64,000 nucleotides of DNA from Alopecurus myosuroides (taxonomy: Eukaryota > Streptophyta > Magnoliopsida > Poales > Poaceae): assembly GCA_028641055.1 (NCBI GenBank), contig CM054061.1:121053926-121117925 (forward strand). Direction: 5' to 3'. The notes under the pieces were generated by a model. That model made no database searches and was not told where the DNA came from. It was given only the letters and a program-made list of their open reading frames with translations. Both the position numbers and the translations under genes were made by a program. Each line of letters opens with the position of its first letter. Position 1 is the first letter of the stretch. Below, in pieces: positions 44,596 through 56,222 of this stretch.

Positions 44596-46381
44596 AGAAG
44601 TGAACAGACTACTAGCCGCAAAGTTCAACAGAGAGATAAAGATATCCACTTGGTTAGCAAACCCAGTGCTGATCCCGAAGAAAAATACTGACATCCTTCG
44701 CGTGTGCATCGACTACACATCGTTGAACAAACACTGCCCCAAGGATAACTTTCCCCTCCCACGGATTGACCAGATCATGGACTCCACCGCAGGCTGCCAG
44801 CGTCTCTCCTTCTTAGATGCCTACTCAGGTTATAATCAGATTAGGATGAAGAAGGAAGACGAGGAAAAGACAGCATTCATCACACCTCACGGTGTCTACG
44901 GCTACACGACAATGCCCTTCCGGCGAAAAAACGCAGGCGCAACATATCAGCGCTGCATGCAAAAATGCCTCACCAAGCTCATTGGCAAGAACGTACAAGT
45001 GTACGTTGACGACATCGTCATCAAGACTCGAGTGGAGGACACGCTCCTCGAGGACATCAGAGAGACATTCGACGCTCTGAACGCATACAACGTCAAGCTC
45101 AACCCGACCAAATGCGTCTTCGGCGTCCCTGCAGGACAACTTCTCGGGTACCTGGTGTCCGCTCGAGGGATTGAAGCCAACCCAGATAAAATCCAAGCGA
45201 TCTTGACTATGAAGGAGCCAACCAATCTTCGCGGTGTACAACAGCTCGCAGGGCGATTAGCCGCCCTGATCAGATTCATTGCAAGATTAGACGAGCAAGC
45301 ATTGCCCTTCTACAAGCTGTTGAAGAAGACAGATAAGTTCGAGTGGACACCCGAAGCAAAAAATTCCTCGATCTGAAGCAATTACTGCAGAGCAAGCGCG
45401 TCCTGGCAACGCCACAAGAGAAGGAGCCCTTATACCTCTATCGCCGCAACAAACCAAGTCATTAGCACGGTCATCGTGGTCGAGCGGCTAGAGGAGGGAA
45501 AGGCATACGGCGTCCAAAGACCTATATATTACATCAGCGAGGTGCTTTTGCCATGCAAACAGCGATACCCTCCTTACCAAAAACTCGCGTATGGCGTGGT
45601 ACTCACAGCTCGAAAACTCAAACACTACTTCCAAGAACATACTGTCACGATGCTAAATGACGCATCACTCGGTACTATCGTGAACAATCCCATGGCATCC
45701 GGAAGAATTGCAAAGTGGAGCATCGAGCTAGGCGCCTGAGACATCATATACGCAGGGCGCAACTCTGTGAAATCCCAGGTGCTCGTGGAATTCCTAAGCG
45801 AGTGGAGAGAACTGCAAACACCAGGACCGCCAGAATACACGAGCAACTAGATCATGTACTTCGACGGGTCGAAGAGGAACGAAGGAGCTGGAGCCGGAGT
45901 TGTCCTCATATCCCCTAGGGGAGATAAGCTGCCGTACGTCCTGAGGTTGGACTTCCCACCCGACGACCCAGCATCCAACAATGATGCAGAGTATGAAACC
46001 CTCCTTCACGGCATGAAAATGACGATTGCCTGCGGAGCCACCCCATTCATGATCTATGGAGACTCAAACCTCATCATACAACAGACGATGAAGGAGTGTG
46101 ATGCTATCGCGGATAACATGGTCGCTTATCGCGACATGTATAATCTGCTCGAAGGAGGTTTCAAAGGGTGCGAACTAAAGCACATTGCACGATCCAGCAA
46201 CGAGGAAGCAGATAAACTGGCAAACATGGGGTCTACAAACACGGCCATACCGCCAGGAATATACTTCGAGCGAATGATCAGGCATTCAGTCAAGGTCAAG
46301 AAGCCAACGGGAGCACCCGCAGCATTTGAGACGGACGTCAGCCCGCAAATCGATGTCATCGAGCTCAGCCACAATATTTGA
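44596..46381 (+). pseudogene. Gypsy B reverse transcriptase and RNase H regions
   Basis: RT reads NPVLIPKKNTDILRVCIDYT, FLDAYSGYNQIRM and the catalytic YVDD at about 45001. The usual GLKNAGATYQR is altered to RRKNAGATYQR. A frameshift near 45360 precedes the first RNase H part (45476-45739: RPIYYISEVLLPCKQRYP). A stop after IELGA leads to a second archaeal-type RNase H (45854-46381) with YFDGSKRNEGAGAGVVL, DAEYETLLHG, GDSNLII and EADKLA. Confidence 0.85.
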
Positions 46382-46432
46382 AGACAGGTTTTTCTGGTCG
46401 AGCCAGTCTGGACGCAGAAATACCTCGACTAT

Positions 46433-47643
46433 TTGTCCAACAAACAGCTCCCAGTAGACGTTTGCGAGGCCCGACAAATAGTAAGACGCAGCAAATCCTT
46501 TCGGGTGCTCAACGGAGAGCTATACAAGCATATCATATCAGGAATGTTGCAGAGATGCATAGCACCCGAAGATGGCAAGGAACTGCTACAAGACATACAC
46601 CAAGGAGATTGTGGATACCACGCTAGCTGGAAGGTAATCGTGGGCAAGTCTTCCAGGGCATGATTCTACTGGCTCACGGCAGCCAGAGACGCAAAGGACC
46701 TAGTCGACAAATGCAATGCTTGCCAGAGGTTCGCGCCCAAGCCACACGCCCCCACCACAGAGCTCCACATGATCCCTATCGCCTGGTCCTTTGCTCAATG
46801 GGGGCTAGACATGGTAGGACCCTTGCGCAAATCAATGTCTGGCGGATACACCCACCTGCTCGTGGCAGTCGACAAATTTACAAAGTGGATAGAAGCCATG
46901 CCAGTCACCTCCGCACATGCTGAGTGCGCCGTGAGATTACTCAATTCCATTGTGTGCAGATTTGGCATATCACACAACATCATCACGGACAATGGGAGTA
47001 ACTTCACGGCCAAGGAAACGCGGGACTTCTGCGAGGAAAAAGGAATTACCCTCAGCTTCGCCTCGGTCGCCCAACCGCAAACGAACGACCAAGTCGAACA
47101 ATCCAACGGGTTAGTTTGCGCTGGCCTGAAGAAGCGGCTACTCGATAGACTGCACCCAGCAGCAGGGCACTGGGCCGAAGAACTACCGTCGGTACTGTGG
47201 AGCCAGCGCACAACTCCAAATCGGTCAAGAAATTACACGCCATTTTTCATGGTATACGGAGCTGAAGTTGTCCTTCCCGAAGATGTCAAATTCAGCGCTC
47301 CACGAGTCATCGCATATAGCGAGGAAACTTCAAACAGGGCACTCGCAGAAGACGTGGACGCACTGGATGAGATACGCGATATTGCACTCGCAAGATCCGC
47401 AGTATACCAACAATCGCTGCGCAACTATCAAAGTCGCCGTATACGCCACAGATCTTTTGTGGCAGGAGATTTGGTGCTACGGCTCAAACAGAAGGAATGA
47501 CACAAGCTAGAGCCACCATGGGAAGGACCCTTCATAATATACGAAGTTATCCCAGGTGGCGTGTATCGACTGAAGAACCCGAAGACTGGTGGCATCTACT
47601 CCAACCCGTGGAACGTTGCGCATCTCCGCAAATTCTACCCTTA
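46433..47643 (+). pseudogene. Gypsy B integrase
   Basis: HHCC zinc region with HQGDCGYHAS and CNACQRFAPK, interrupted by a TGA after KSSRA (46661). The core contains the DDE positions in GLDMVGPL, IITDNGSNF and NDQVEQSNGL, where the usual Ala-Asn-Gly-Gln is changed to Thr-Asn-Asp-Gln. A TGA after LRLKQKE (47498) precedes the C-terminal PPWEGPFIIYEV and NPWNVAHLRKFYP. No chromodomain. Confidence 0.85.
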
Positions 47644-47975
47644 GGATTATTCTAATCGCAAGAAATAAGGCTCTACTAGTCACTTTGTAGCTCGATCAAA
47701 TACATGGCTTCTCATCCATATCAATAAAACACATGGTTCCTCAACCATAGCTATTCGCATCTCCGATTTTTACATGCTAAAAACAACAGGTATACACCCC
47801 AAACAAACGGGGGCTACGCCTAACTAGCATAAAAAATATATTTTTGAATACAAGGCATAACAAGGTCCACACCTTATAAACACCTTAAAAACATATCGAG
47901 TGAGCTATACATGGTCACAAGGCTTACACCTTCAAATATATTACAACCAGAGTACAAGATATTGACATCCTCAAC

Positions 47976-48848
47976 TTACATCTGACGACGCGCAGTCGTC
48001 TCGGCAAGCATCTGATCAATCTCCTCGGAAGTTATTCGAATAATTTCCTCCGCTGCAAAACGAACGACTACATAATGAGCAGAAAAATCGATTGGAGAGT
48101 GAGGAAGCCTCGCCACAGAGTTAAAGTTGATCTCAGATGCCACATCCGAACAAAGGCGAGCATTACTTGAGATCCACAGATAAGTTGCTGGCGGACACAC
48201 TCGCGAACTTCTCCTACTCGACCAAAGATCCTTAGCAAATTGTCCAACCCTTCTGGAACGGTGCCCAATGGGTAGAACGTCTGGTGCACAGACGTAAGGG
48301 CCTCGCGACAGGAATCGACAAGTATCTTCTCCTGGCCAGCCCGATACTTCAAACTGGCCAAGATAAAGCCTCGACTGCGGTCAGATCATAAATTGTTCGC
48401 ATGCGGCTTTGAGCTACCCGCCTCATAGACAATGTGATTATCTACCCAGTGGGTTTCACAAACTCCGTCGGGCTCAACAACTGCAAATACAGCCAACAAG
48501 TCAAGATAGAAAAGTAAACAAGCAGCAAAGTATTAGGGGGCTCGCAAGCTTACAAAGCATGTCTTTTGCAAGGGCGGCCAGCTTTTTCATCACAAACTTC
48601 TCGCGCTCAGCCGCAAGTTTCTGCTTTGACTTGGCCACATCAGCCACTCCCCGGAGAGGTTTTAGTTTGCATTCTCCATCCGCGACACGGTCACGGAGTG
48701 AGGCGAATGTGCTGGCGGCAGCAACAAGGGAATTCACATGCGCAGTAGACCCACTAGAAGACTCTACGCTGGGATCAAGTACCTGGAAAAGAAGCAAAAG
48801 CAAGTTCAGGAAAACAACAAGACCCCACTCGACAAACACACCACCCAT
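47976..48848 (-). pseudogene. Gypsy B second antisense region, unknown protein
   Basis: Minus-strand pieces read FASLRDRVADGECKLKPLRG and KSKQKLAAEREKFVMKKLAA (48540-48720), then SLKYRAGQEKILVDSCREAL and FYPLGTVPEGLDNLLRIFGR (48180-48360), ending ITSEEIDQMLAETTARRQM at 47976. The pattern resembles the C-terminal helical part of antisense genes in grass Tat-type elements. It lies downstream of the stop of the main antisense gene, so it may be a second gene or a duplicated tail. Confidence 0.45.
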
Positions 48849-49004
48849 CTATCGGATGCTCGGGGGCTACTCCCATCGGGAGCACATAACAGTGAAACAC
48901 AACAATCAGACACTGAAGATTTCAACGAACACTTCGATTAAGCAAATACGGGAATACATCCCAAGGTTCATTACATCGACAGACAAAAACAAATATAAAC
49001 TAGC

Positions 49005-51993
49005 CTAAGGGTCTGCAGAAGTATTGCCACTCGCAGCAGGCTGCCCCTTGCGACTAGTACGAGCAAACACGTCAGAGAGCTTCTTTGCAAGGACTTCAGC
49101 CTGAGCGTCAAAGGGACGGAGCGCTACCTTTTTGCCTAAGACGTCGTAGGGAAGACTCGAGAACACCTTCTCCGGGTCATCCGAGACTCCGTGCGCCAGC
49201 GCAAATTGGATAGCCGTCCTAGCCCCGCACTCAGACTGGGCGACTGAATAATCCTGGAGGAGATTTTCATTGTCCAAGAACACTCTCAGAAGGCCGCCCA
49301 GCATAGGCGGAACCGCCGCATCCACCAGTAGGCACTCGTGGAACTGCGTCAACACTCGGGTGGCTTCACCAACGAGAGAGCAGATCCCACTCGCATGCTT
49401 CTGGAGCTGGGCGCAGCAATCTTTAAGGGCGTCCAGTCGCTGGCTCCCAGGCAGCTCCAGTGCAACCCCAAGGACATCTACAAAAGGATACCGTAAATTT
49501 CCGAGATAGCAAATTAAGATGCATTGCAACAGAAGAATAGTCAAGTGTGGCTTACCCGCAAACTTCTGGGCCAAGGGACGGATGATGCTAACAAAATCAC
49601 TATCATGCTTGGCACCTGCCTCCTCCAATTGCTTCGGCGCCTCTTGAGTCTCGACGAGTTTCCCCTCAGAATCAGCTGAATGCTTGCGAGTGGACTCCAG
49701 CTCCTTTCGGGAGGACTCCAACTCAGCTTCAAGGGTTTTCACCCGAGCGAAAGCTTCAGCTTTCTCGGCCTTCAGGCAGGTAACTTGATCTATAGAGCAA
49801 CGAGCACATCTTAAGTAATTTTCGTGATCAACAAAAACAGTAAAATGGAGTGGATTAACCTACCTTGAAGAGACCGGCAGTCCTCGACGAGTCGATTGCG
49901 ATCCACCCAAAGGGAAGCGCAATCCGCCTCAGTCGAGAGCACTCGACAACCAATGGCGGCAAGGGAGTCGAGAAGAGACTGCAAAAGCACAGGACAAAAG
50001 TTCGAGTTAGGGACAAAATCTCTTGAGCCTATACACGACTGAACATAGTCGTGTATAGCCTCGGGGGCTACTCCCACCGGGAGCACTGTCGTGCACCCGA
50101 TAAAATCAAGAAAAGCGAGAAAGGAAAAAGCTCAAACTTGAGTCCATGGCCAATCGCAAGCGATCAACCACGGCCTCGGGGGCTACTCCCATCGGGAGCA
50201 CTATCGCGCACACGATAGAAATCATGATCAAACGAAGTAGAAGATACGAGGAGAAGCGATAAAATTTACCTGGCCTTGGGCGATAGACAGAGGGTCCGCC
50301 GAGCTACCCGAAACTTCTTTGCTCGCCGAGGCCCCACCCGCGAAGCCAGGCAACCCGTACTCTGGAGCTGCGGTTGCCTGTGCAGGACTTGGAGACCTTT
50401 GGGTGGTCTCTGCAACTGGAGCTTCACCCGCAATTACTTCTTTCCTCTTCACAGAGGGAACATAAGAAGCGTACTGGCCGGGGCTGGTGGTTTGAAGGCT
50501 ACTATGGAAGGAAAAGTCAAACACAGACACAAAGAAGAGGGAAAATATTCTCGACTAAAGGACAATGCACAAGAGAAACTTACTCATCCTCGTCGTCGTC
50601 ATCTAGAATGTCCACATTCTAGGCGGTAGGAACCTTCGACTTGCGGCCCAGGGGAGGAAGCACATTTAGAGGCGCCACCTGGAGAGGCTCGGTCGCCTTG
50701 CCGGACCCATCACCCAAGGAACTGTCTTTGGAATTGGCTTCGTCATCCCCATGCCTGCGGCCCTTACGGCGATGGAGTTGATCGCTACCCGAGTCTTCCA
50801 CATCGTCTGAAGAGTCGTGCTCGGATCTCGAGTCAGCTTCAGCAACACTGGTTCGAGAGGGGTCTCGACGTTGCTTGCTAGGAGATCCGAGGCGTCTTCA
50901 GCCGAGACTGGCGGGTAGCATGTTGCTACCTTCAAACTCTACGAAAGAAGAAGAAAAAGAAAGAAGAATTTCAGTCAATAAAATTTCGGATGGCAAAGAG
51001 AACAAACAAAAACAGGACAAAAACTTACATCAGCTGGAGGAGGTTTTGCTTCCTCGAATGGCTCAAGACAACAGGCCGAGAAGGCCTCTCCTTTCTTCAG
51101 CTTGGTGATAGCCGCAATCTTTTTCTCAAACTCGGCGTTTGAGAGAAGGTCTTCACAGACGCGGCTCGGGTCTTGCGTACCTTGATACTCCCACATAGTC
51201 GAAGGCCTCTCTTGAAGGGGATGGATCCTCTGCCGAAGAAAGACAGTCGCCAAATGCAATCCATTCAGCGGAACCCCCATCGCCTTGTTGCGGAAGCTCC
51301 CCACCTTCGTGAGTAGAGGGGAGACAATCTTGCTGTCTTTGGCGTTAAGCTTATGCGCCCAGGATTTCCTGCGCTTCAGAGTCGCGAGTGGATGAAACTC
51401 AGGAGCTCCGCCCACGCTGTTGTCGATGACGTAGAACCACTTCTTCCGCCATCCTTGCGCGGAGTCGACGAAGTACATCTCCGGGTAGGGGACGTCCGTC
51501 TTCGCCAGGATCCCAAACCCGCCGGTGCGCAGTGGCTCCCCCAGCTCGCCTAGTCGCGAGTTCTCTCGGAAGATGCGCACCTTGAATAGGGCCTTCCAGA
51601 GGCTCCAATGCGGGCAGATGCCTAAGTACAAAGTATGATAAAGCACGAGATGTGCTGAATCACATTTGGAGGCAGGTCATGGAGTTGTATGCCATAGACA
51701 TACAACAATCCAAGAAGAAAGGGGTGGAGAGGAAGAGAGAGACCACGCGAGACGTGCTCCGTGAAGATCACACGCTTGTTTGTGCGAGGATTTGGTACCT
51801 CTTATTTCTTGGGGAGGCGCACGCGCTTCTCGCTGTTGGGAGGCAGCAGCCCCTCCCGTTGCATCTCATTGATGCTCTTCTTGGTGGTGTTGGCGAAGTG
51901 CCAATCGCCCGATCTCATAGAGGGCAGCGCGGAGGCGTCTCCAGCTTCTTTCGACGAAGACACGGCGGCGCTGCGTTTCTTCCCTCCAGCCAT
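49005..51993 (-). pseudogene. Gypsy B antisense gene, gypsy-type transposon (PF04195-like) protein, broken
   Basis: Starts at 51993 with MAGGKKRSAAVSSSKEAGDA. The domain continues VIFTEHVSRGLSLPLHPFLL and LHDLPPNVIQHISCFIIL, then after a frame break near 51625 LGICPHWSLWKALFKVRIFR, KKWFYVIDNS and AVTIFLRQRIHPLQERP-like text, ending at a good donor (51028). Further exons follow, with an acidic exon near 50590-50935 and helical exons at 49860-50100, 49560-49800 and 49020-49480, the last ending GNTSADP. A TAA after RVRLPKK (about 51802) and the frame break make it a pseudogene. Same position and orientation as in element A. Confidence 0.65.
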
Positions 51994-52403
51994 GGGAGCT
52001 TCTCAGTGCTTGCAGACGAGGAGGTGTGCGCGAGGAGGAAGAAAAAGAGAAAATGGCCAGTAAATTTACCCATTTCCTAAGGACGGGTACTTATACACGG
52101 ATTGAACCAATCTGAACTGTAGATCGGGCGACGTGGCGCCCATCGCGCCTGCCACGCGGGAGGTGGAAACGAGGCGGCGCCCCTGCCACGATCATTACAG
52201 CAGATCGTGCGCATTTACAACGTGTGGCTTGCGGGAAAACCGGAAACGACCTCTCGTTTCTAGTCAAAAAGCTGACAAGGTGGGCCCTGGTGCCCTGCTT
52301 CGCTCTGTCACGTCCCATCGGAAGGAGTCAGAATGAACAAGTGCGCGATGACATCATTGCATACTTCATCAAACCCGAAAGTTCTTTCGGATGAAATCCC
52401 TTT

Positions 52404-52590
52404 CACGAAATTTCTTTCGTATGTGCATATCAAGACACGAAAACTCTTTCGCATAAAATCCCTCACACGAAATTTCTTTCGTATGGGCATATCAAGACGC
52501 AAAAACTCTTTCGCATAAAACCCCTGACACGAAACTTCTTTCGTATGGGCAATGCAAGGCTTCCAGGCACGAAAACTCTTTGGTATGGAT
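52404..52590 (+). repeat. 62-bp tandem repeat, three copies
   Basis: The unit starting CACGAAATTTCTTTCGTATG begins at 52404, 52466 and 52528 with small differences; the third copy is truncated and diverged. It lies in the untranslated region between the antisense gene start and the 3' LTR of element B. Confidence 0.85.
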
Positions 52591-53252
52591 AAAAAATTAC
52601 AAGTGCAAGAATCTCTTTGCATAAGCAACAAGAAGGGAAACCTATTCATTCGAAAAATCTCAAGGTAATATTTTCGAGTGCGCAACTCCTGCCACTCTGT
52701 CACACGATGTATATACACATCCCTACCCTGGATTGTTCAGCCGACTAGGCACATCCGGATGCCGTATTTTCTCGAATACGAAGTTAAGAACCAAAAGATC
52801 TCTCTTATGGGCCTCGAATCGCACTCAAGCTGCGTCCTCCGGTAATTTTCCGTGTCAACAACACGAAGAAAAATCCTAGCGGACGCGCCCGGTACCCCTA
52901 TAGATTAAATTTGACTCGGTAAGACCTCCACGGCCCAGTCGCAATGATCACCTCACCGGATTCGAGTCGGAGGTCTCGAGTCTGCGTAGGACAGAACTGT
53001 TTTTGCCCTAGATGCAATTAATTGGCCCTGAGCTTTCGGGAGAGCCAAGCAACTGAGCCACATCCTTCTACGAAAAACATCCAAAACACAGGGACATTCA
53101 TCGCCCGATACTCGAGTGCAAGAAGCGCATCGCGCATAGGGTACGCGCCCTCTAAAATTCAAACAGTTGTAGCAGTCAATCGAAGGAAATCAAGACAAAC
53201 TTTGAGCGTCTACCCGACAAAATTCTCAATCGAGTAAACGCTCGGGGGCAAC

Positions 53253-53679
53253 TGACGAGGGGATGAATCGTGAACCTATCGGGTGAAGCTACCCGGTCCA
53301 AAGCCCAAGACCTAACCCCAAAGGGAGACGCCATGTACAGTTCTAGAAGGCCTTATCGAGGTTAGGTTAGGGTTTGTAAACCCCCCCCCCCCGGTACGGT
53401 TTGAGATCTGGCCACCTATATAAGGCCAGGAGAACCACCAGGAGGGGGACCAAGCAATACCGCACCACTAAAGCCTTGAGATTGAGATCTACTCTCGACT
53501 CGAGCACCCCCAATGTAATCGATCTATTGCTAATACAGATCGACAGAAGAAGAAGCGAGGGTTTTACCTCTACGAGGGCCCCGAACCTGGGTAAATCGTG
53601 CCCCTGTTAGCCGACGATTTTCACCAGCGCCCTACATGCCCCTGTTAGCCGAGGGACTTGTTGAGATGCATATTCAACA
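53253..53679 (+). repeat. Gypsy B 3' LTR
   Basis: Matches the 5' LTR with a deletion after TTATCGAGG, a shorter C tract (about 12), and a rearranged end in which CCCCTGTTAGCCGA is repeated. The TATA box is CACCTATATAAGGCC near 53414. Confidence 0.9.
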
Positions 53680-55614
53680 CCAGGAATATCGGAAGGCGTC
53701 CATACGAATATATCCCAATTTTCGAGGAAAACTCTATTAGCGTGTTTTCCTATTTGTCATTCATCCCATCTCCTATAATAATTTTCTAGGAGGAGACTTT
53801 GTCGTTTGGCCTCAATTTCTTAGTATTTTAGCCTCGGCTGAAGGTGTGATTCGTCTTTAGTGTCGCCTATTTGAGAGTCAGCATTTCTCTTGTCTTCACC
53901 TCCTTGGCGAGATCTTTCACCTCCTTGGCGAGTTCTTTCAACTCTTCGCGCGTGATAACTTGTTCGGCATACAGCGCGTTGTGGTGCTCGCACTGCTTTG
54001 CCATCTTAATGTCACCGCACACGGTAATAATGTCGTGTGGTCCTGGCATTTTTAGCTTATTATACACGTAGCATGGGCGGGACATGAACTTTGCGAAAGC
54101 TGGCCTGCCAAAGATGGGGTGGTAAGAACTCTTGAATGAGACTACCTCGGAAGAAATATCCTCAGTTCGGAAGTTATCCTCTTCTCCGGACGTTACTTCT
54201 AGCGCAATTTCTCCTAAAGAAGATGTGGAGCGCCCGAGAACTACGCCGTGGAACTTTACGTTGCTGGGATTCAACTGCCGCTTCATCAAATTGATTTGTT
54301 CTAGCATGATGAGGTACAGGATGTTGATGCTTGCTCCTCCATCCATCAGCACCTTCCTGAGCCGGTAATTTTCAATGACAGGGCTTGCTACTAGAGCATG
54401 GCTGCCAGGTCAGGGATATGAGTCGTATGATCGGTTTGGTCCCAAGTAATCTGCTTGTTTGCCCACTTCGAGTATTTGGGAAGATCCGACACATTGACGT
54501 TGATTTCTCTCCAGGATTGCTTCAACTTCCTAGCTGAAGGAGTGGACAGAAAAGTGTGATTCATCGTTTCATTAATCTTCGGGAAATTTCGTCCGCCTTT
54601 CTGCTGCTGGCTTTGCTGCTAGATTGCGTCATCCATGTTAGATTCTTCCGACGCGTTGTCGTAATTCTTTCTTCTTTTTAACGAACTTTCTTTTCGTCGT
54701 TTTTCCCTTGAATCCTGGATTGAGTTCTTGCATGATCGGCTTGTTGAGGTAGCGTTGGTGTGCGTTAGTGTGCCAAATCACAAGCGGTGGCTGCAGGCCT
54801 CATTCTTGATTTTTTTCCTAGTTCTGCTTGAGATAGCTAAGTTTTTTGTTGCTACCTTTCTCGTTTCTTTGCTCTTCCACTTGTTTCCATTGCCTTGCCC
54901 TCCTTTTTCAAAAGCGGAATTTACCTCACTTGTGCTTTATTCCTTGACTTTTTTGTCGGCTCGGCTCTTACTTTTGTTTAGGCCGTAATAGTCGATTTCA
55001 AGGGCATTCTCCTTAGCCCTTGTGTCATCGTCAGAAGCTGCAAAGTTGTTATCCACTTTCAGCATTGTGTCCAGATCGGGGGTTTTAGCCGACTGGCCCT
55101 TCGACAAACGCGTGCATACCCTGAGCTTCGCATGTGACTTTGCCAGACATTATTCAGAGACACCCATCTGGCGCTGAAGTCCTGGGTGCTTTCGATCAGC
55201 TCTTATTTGCACCGTTTAAGATCATTGATTCCCTTAGGTTGCATGTATGTTCCTCGGAAATGTTGCATGAAAATGGCTAAATGTCGTTCCAGATGTGGAT
55301 ACTCCTTTCCGGCAAACTTTTTATCCATGCCCTAGCTCCGTCTAGTAGCATAAGAGGAAGGAACCGCATTGCCTCTAGGTTTGAGTCACAATTTATTTGG
55401 ACAACGGTATGGTAATCTTCCAACCATGTTTTCGTCGCAGTAGATCGTCATATTTGACGTATGTGTTGTTCACTTTGGCGAAATTAACAGGTAACTCAAT
55501 GTACCGTAAGTTATCTTCGAAACATGGAGGACCTAAGTATGCCGCGTCCCTTGTCGCCCTGATTGCGTTTAGGTGCGTGTGGGCGTCTGAGTTCGCCACA
55601 TTGGAGTTCGCCAT
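53680..55614 (-). pseudogene. Gypsy C gag and protease part, degenerate
   Basis: On the minus strand a gag start, MANSNVANSDAHTHLNAI (55614), is followed by NLRYIELPVNFAKVNNTYVK. After a frame change come WLEDYHTVVQINCDSNLEAM and LLDGARAWIKSLPE (about 55290-55420). Protease lies at 53867-54352 with LMDGGASINILYLIMLEQIN, FHGVVLGRSTSSLGEIALEV and PIFGRPAFAKFMSRPCYVYN. Several frame changes occur between 54370 and 55270. It continues at 40716 after element B. The gag 5' end is separated from its leader by the CACTA element. Confidence 0.75.
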
Positions 55615-55676
55615 GAGCTGCGGTGCTCCGCCATTGTGGGACGAAACACGTCACAGCTCGTTGTACAGTCAACCAT

Positions 55677-55935
55677 CACTAGTGGAAACAACCCCTCTCG
55701 TCCAGGGGGCCGGGGGGCAGCTGTCCCGGTTGCAACCAAATCCGGGACAAATGCCCTGCATTGGTCCCGGTTCGTGCGCCCGGGGCAACAGGAATCGCCT
55801 GGGCGCATTGGTCCCGGTTCGTGGGGGCATATCCGTCCCGGCTCGTGCCACGGACCGGGACCAATGCCTAGCCACAGGCCACGTGGCACGCGCATGACCT
55901 GTTGTCCCGGTTCAGTCCACGAACCGGGACCAATG
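55677..55935 (+). repeat. CACTA left subterminal repeat array
   Basis: Repeated words such as GTCCCGGTTGCAACC, TGGTCCCGGTTCGTG and CACGGACCGGGACCAATGCC in alternating orientation. These are the probable sites for transposase binding and also a GC-rich methylation target (family knowledge). Confidence 0.85.
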
Positions 55936-55946
55936 CCCCCTTCCCC

Positions 55947-55954
55947 TATATATA
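55947..55954 (+). promoter_or_regulatory. TATA box of the CACTA transposase gene
   Basis: TATATATA in CCCCTATATATACTGCCCC, just inside the subterminal repeats. An untranslated first exon may end at 56106 (CCGAG, donor GTTAAC), with an intron to the acceptor ATGATGCAG at 56222. Confidence 0.6.
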
Positions 55955-56222
55955 CTGCCCCAGCCCCCCCCTCCTTCCATCTTTTTTTTTGCTTGGAGGT
56001 GTGAGAGAGTGTGGTGTTGCTGTTTTTTTTTTACTATGCACACGAGGTGTTCGACGAAATTCCCGAGACGCACACAAGCTCACTGAAAATGGTTTCTTCG
56101 ACCGAGGTTAACAAATTATCTTTTTCATCTGTAACTGATACATAAAAAAGTATTATTTGTCGATGTACTGTGGTTATCTCTGTATTAATATGTATTTTGA
56201 TAAACTTAATTATATGATGCAG

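Larger units (their letters stand above)
40717..53679 (+). mobile_element. Ty3/gypsy Tat-lineage LTR retrotransposon B, degenerate
   Basis: LTRs at 40717-41216 (500 bp) and 53253-53679 (427 bp) begin TGACGAGGGGATGAA and end in ACA. The right LTR has lost about 60 bp in its middle. Target duplications are CCGGG and CCAGG, and removing the element restores the gypsy C reading frame (ATTCCTGGTGTTTC on the minus strand). The PBS (TTGGCGCCGTCTGTGGGAA, 41218-41236) and PPT (CTCGGGGGCAAC, 53241-53252) are intact. The interior is gag, PR, RT, dual RNase H and INT on the plus strand, then two antisense regions. Many stops show it is defective. Confidence 0.9.

Noticed and set aside
55397..56004. Open frames of 122-166 codons across the CACTA left end
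   Set aside because: They cross the TIR and subterminal repeats and read into unrelated gypsy C gag on the wrong strand.
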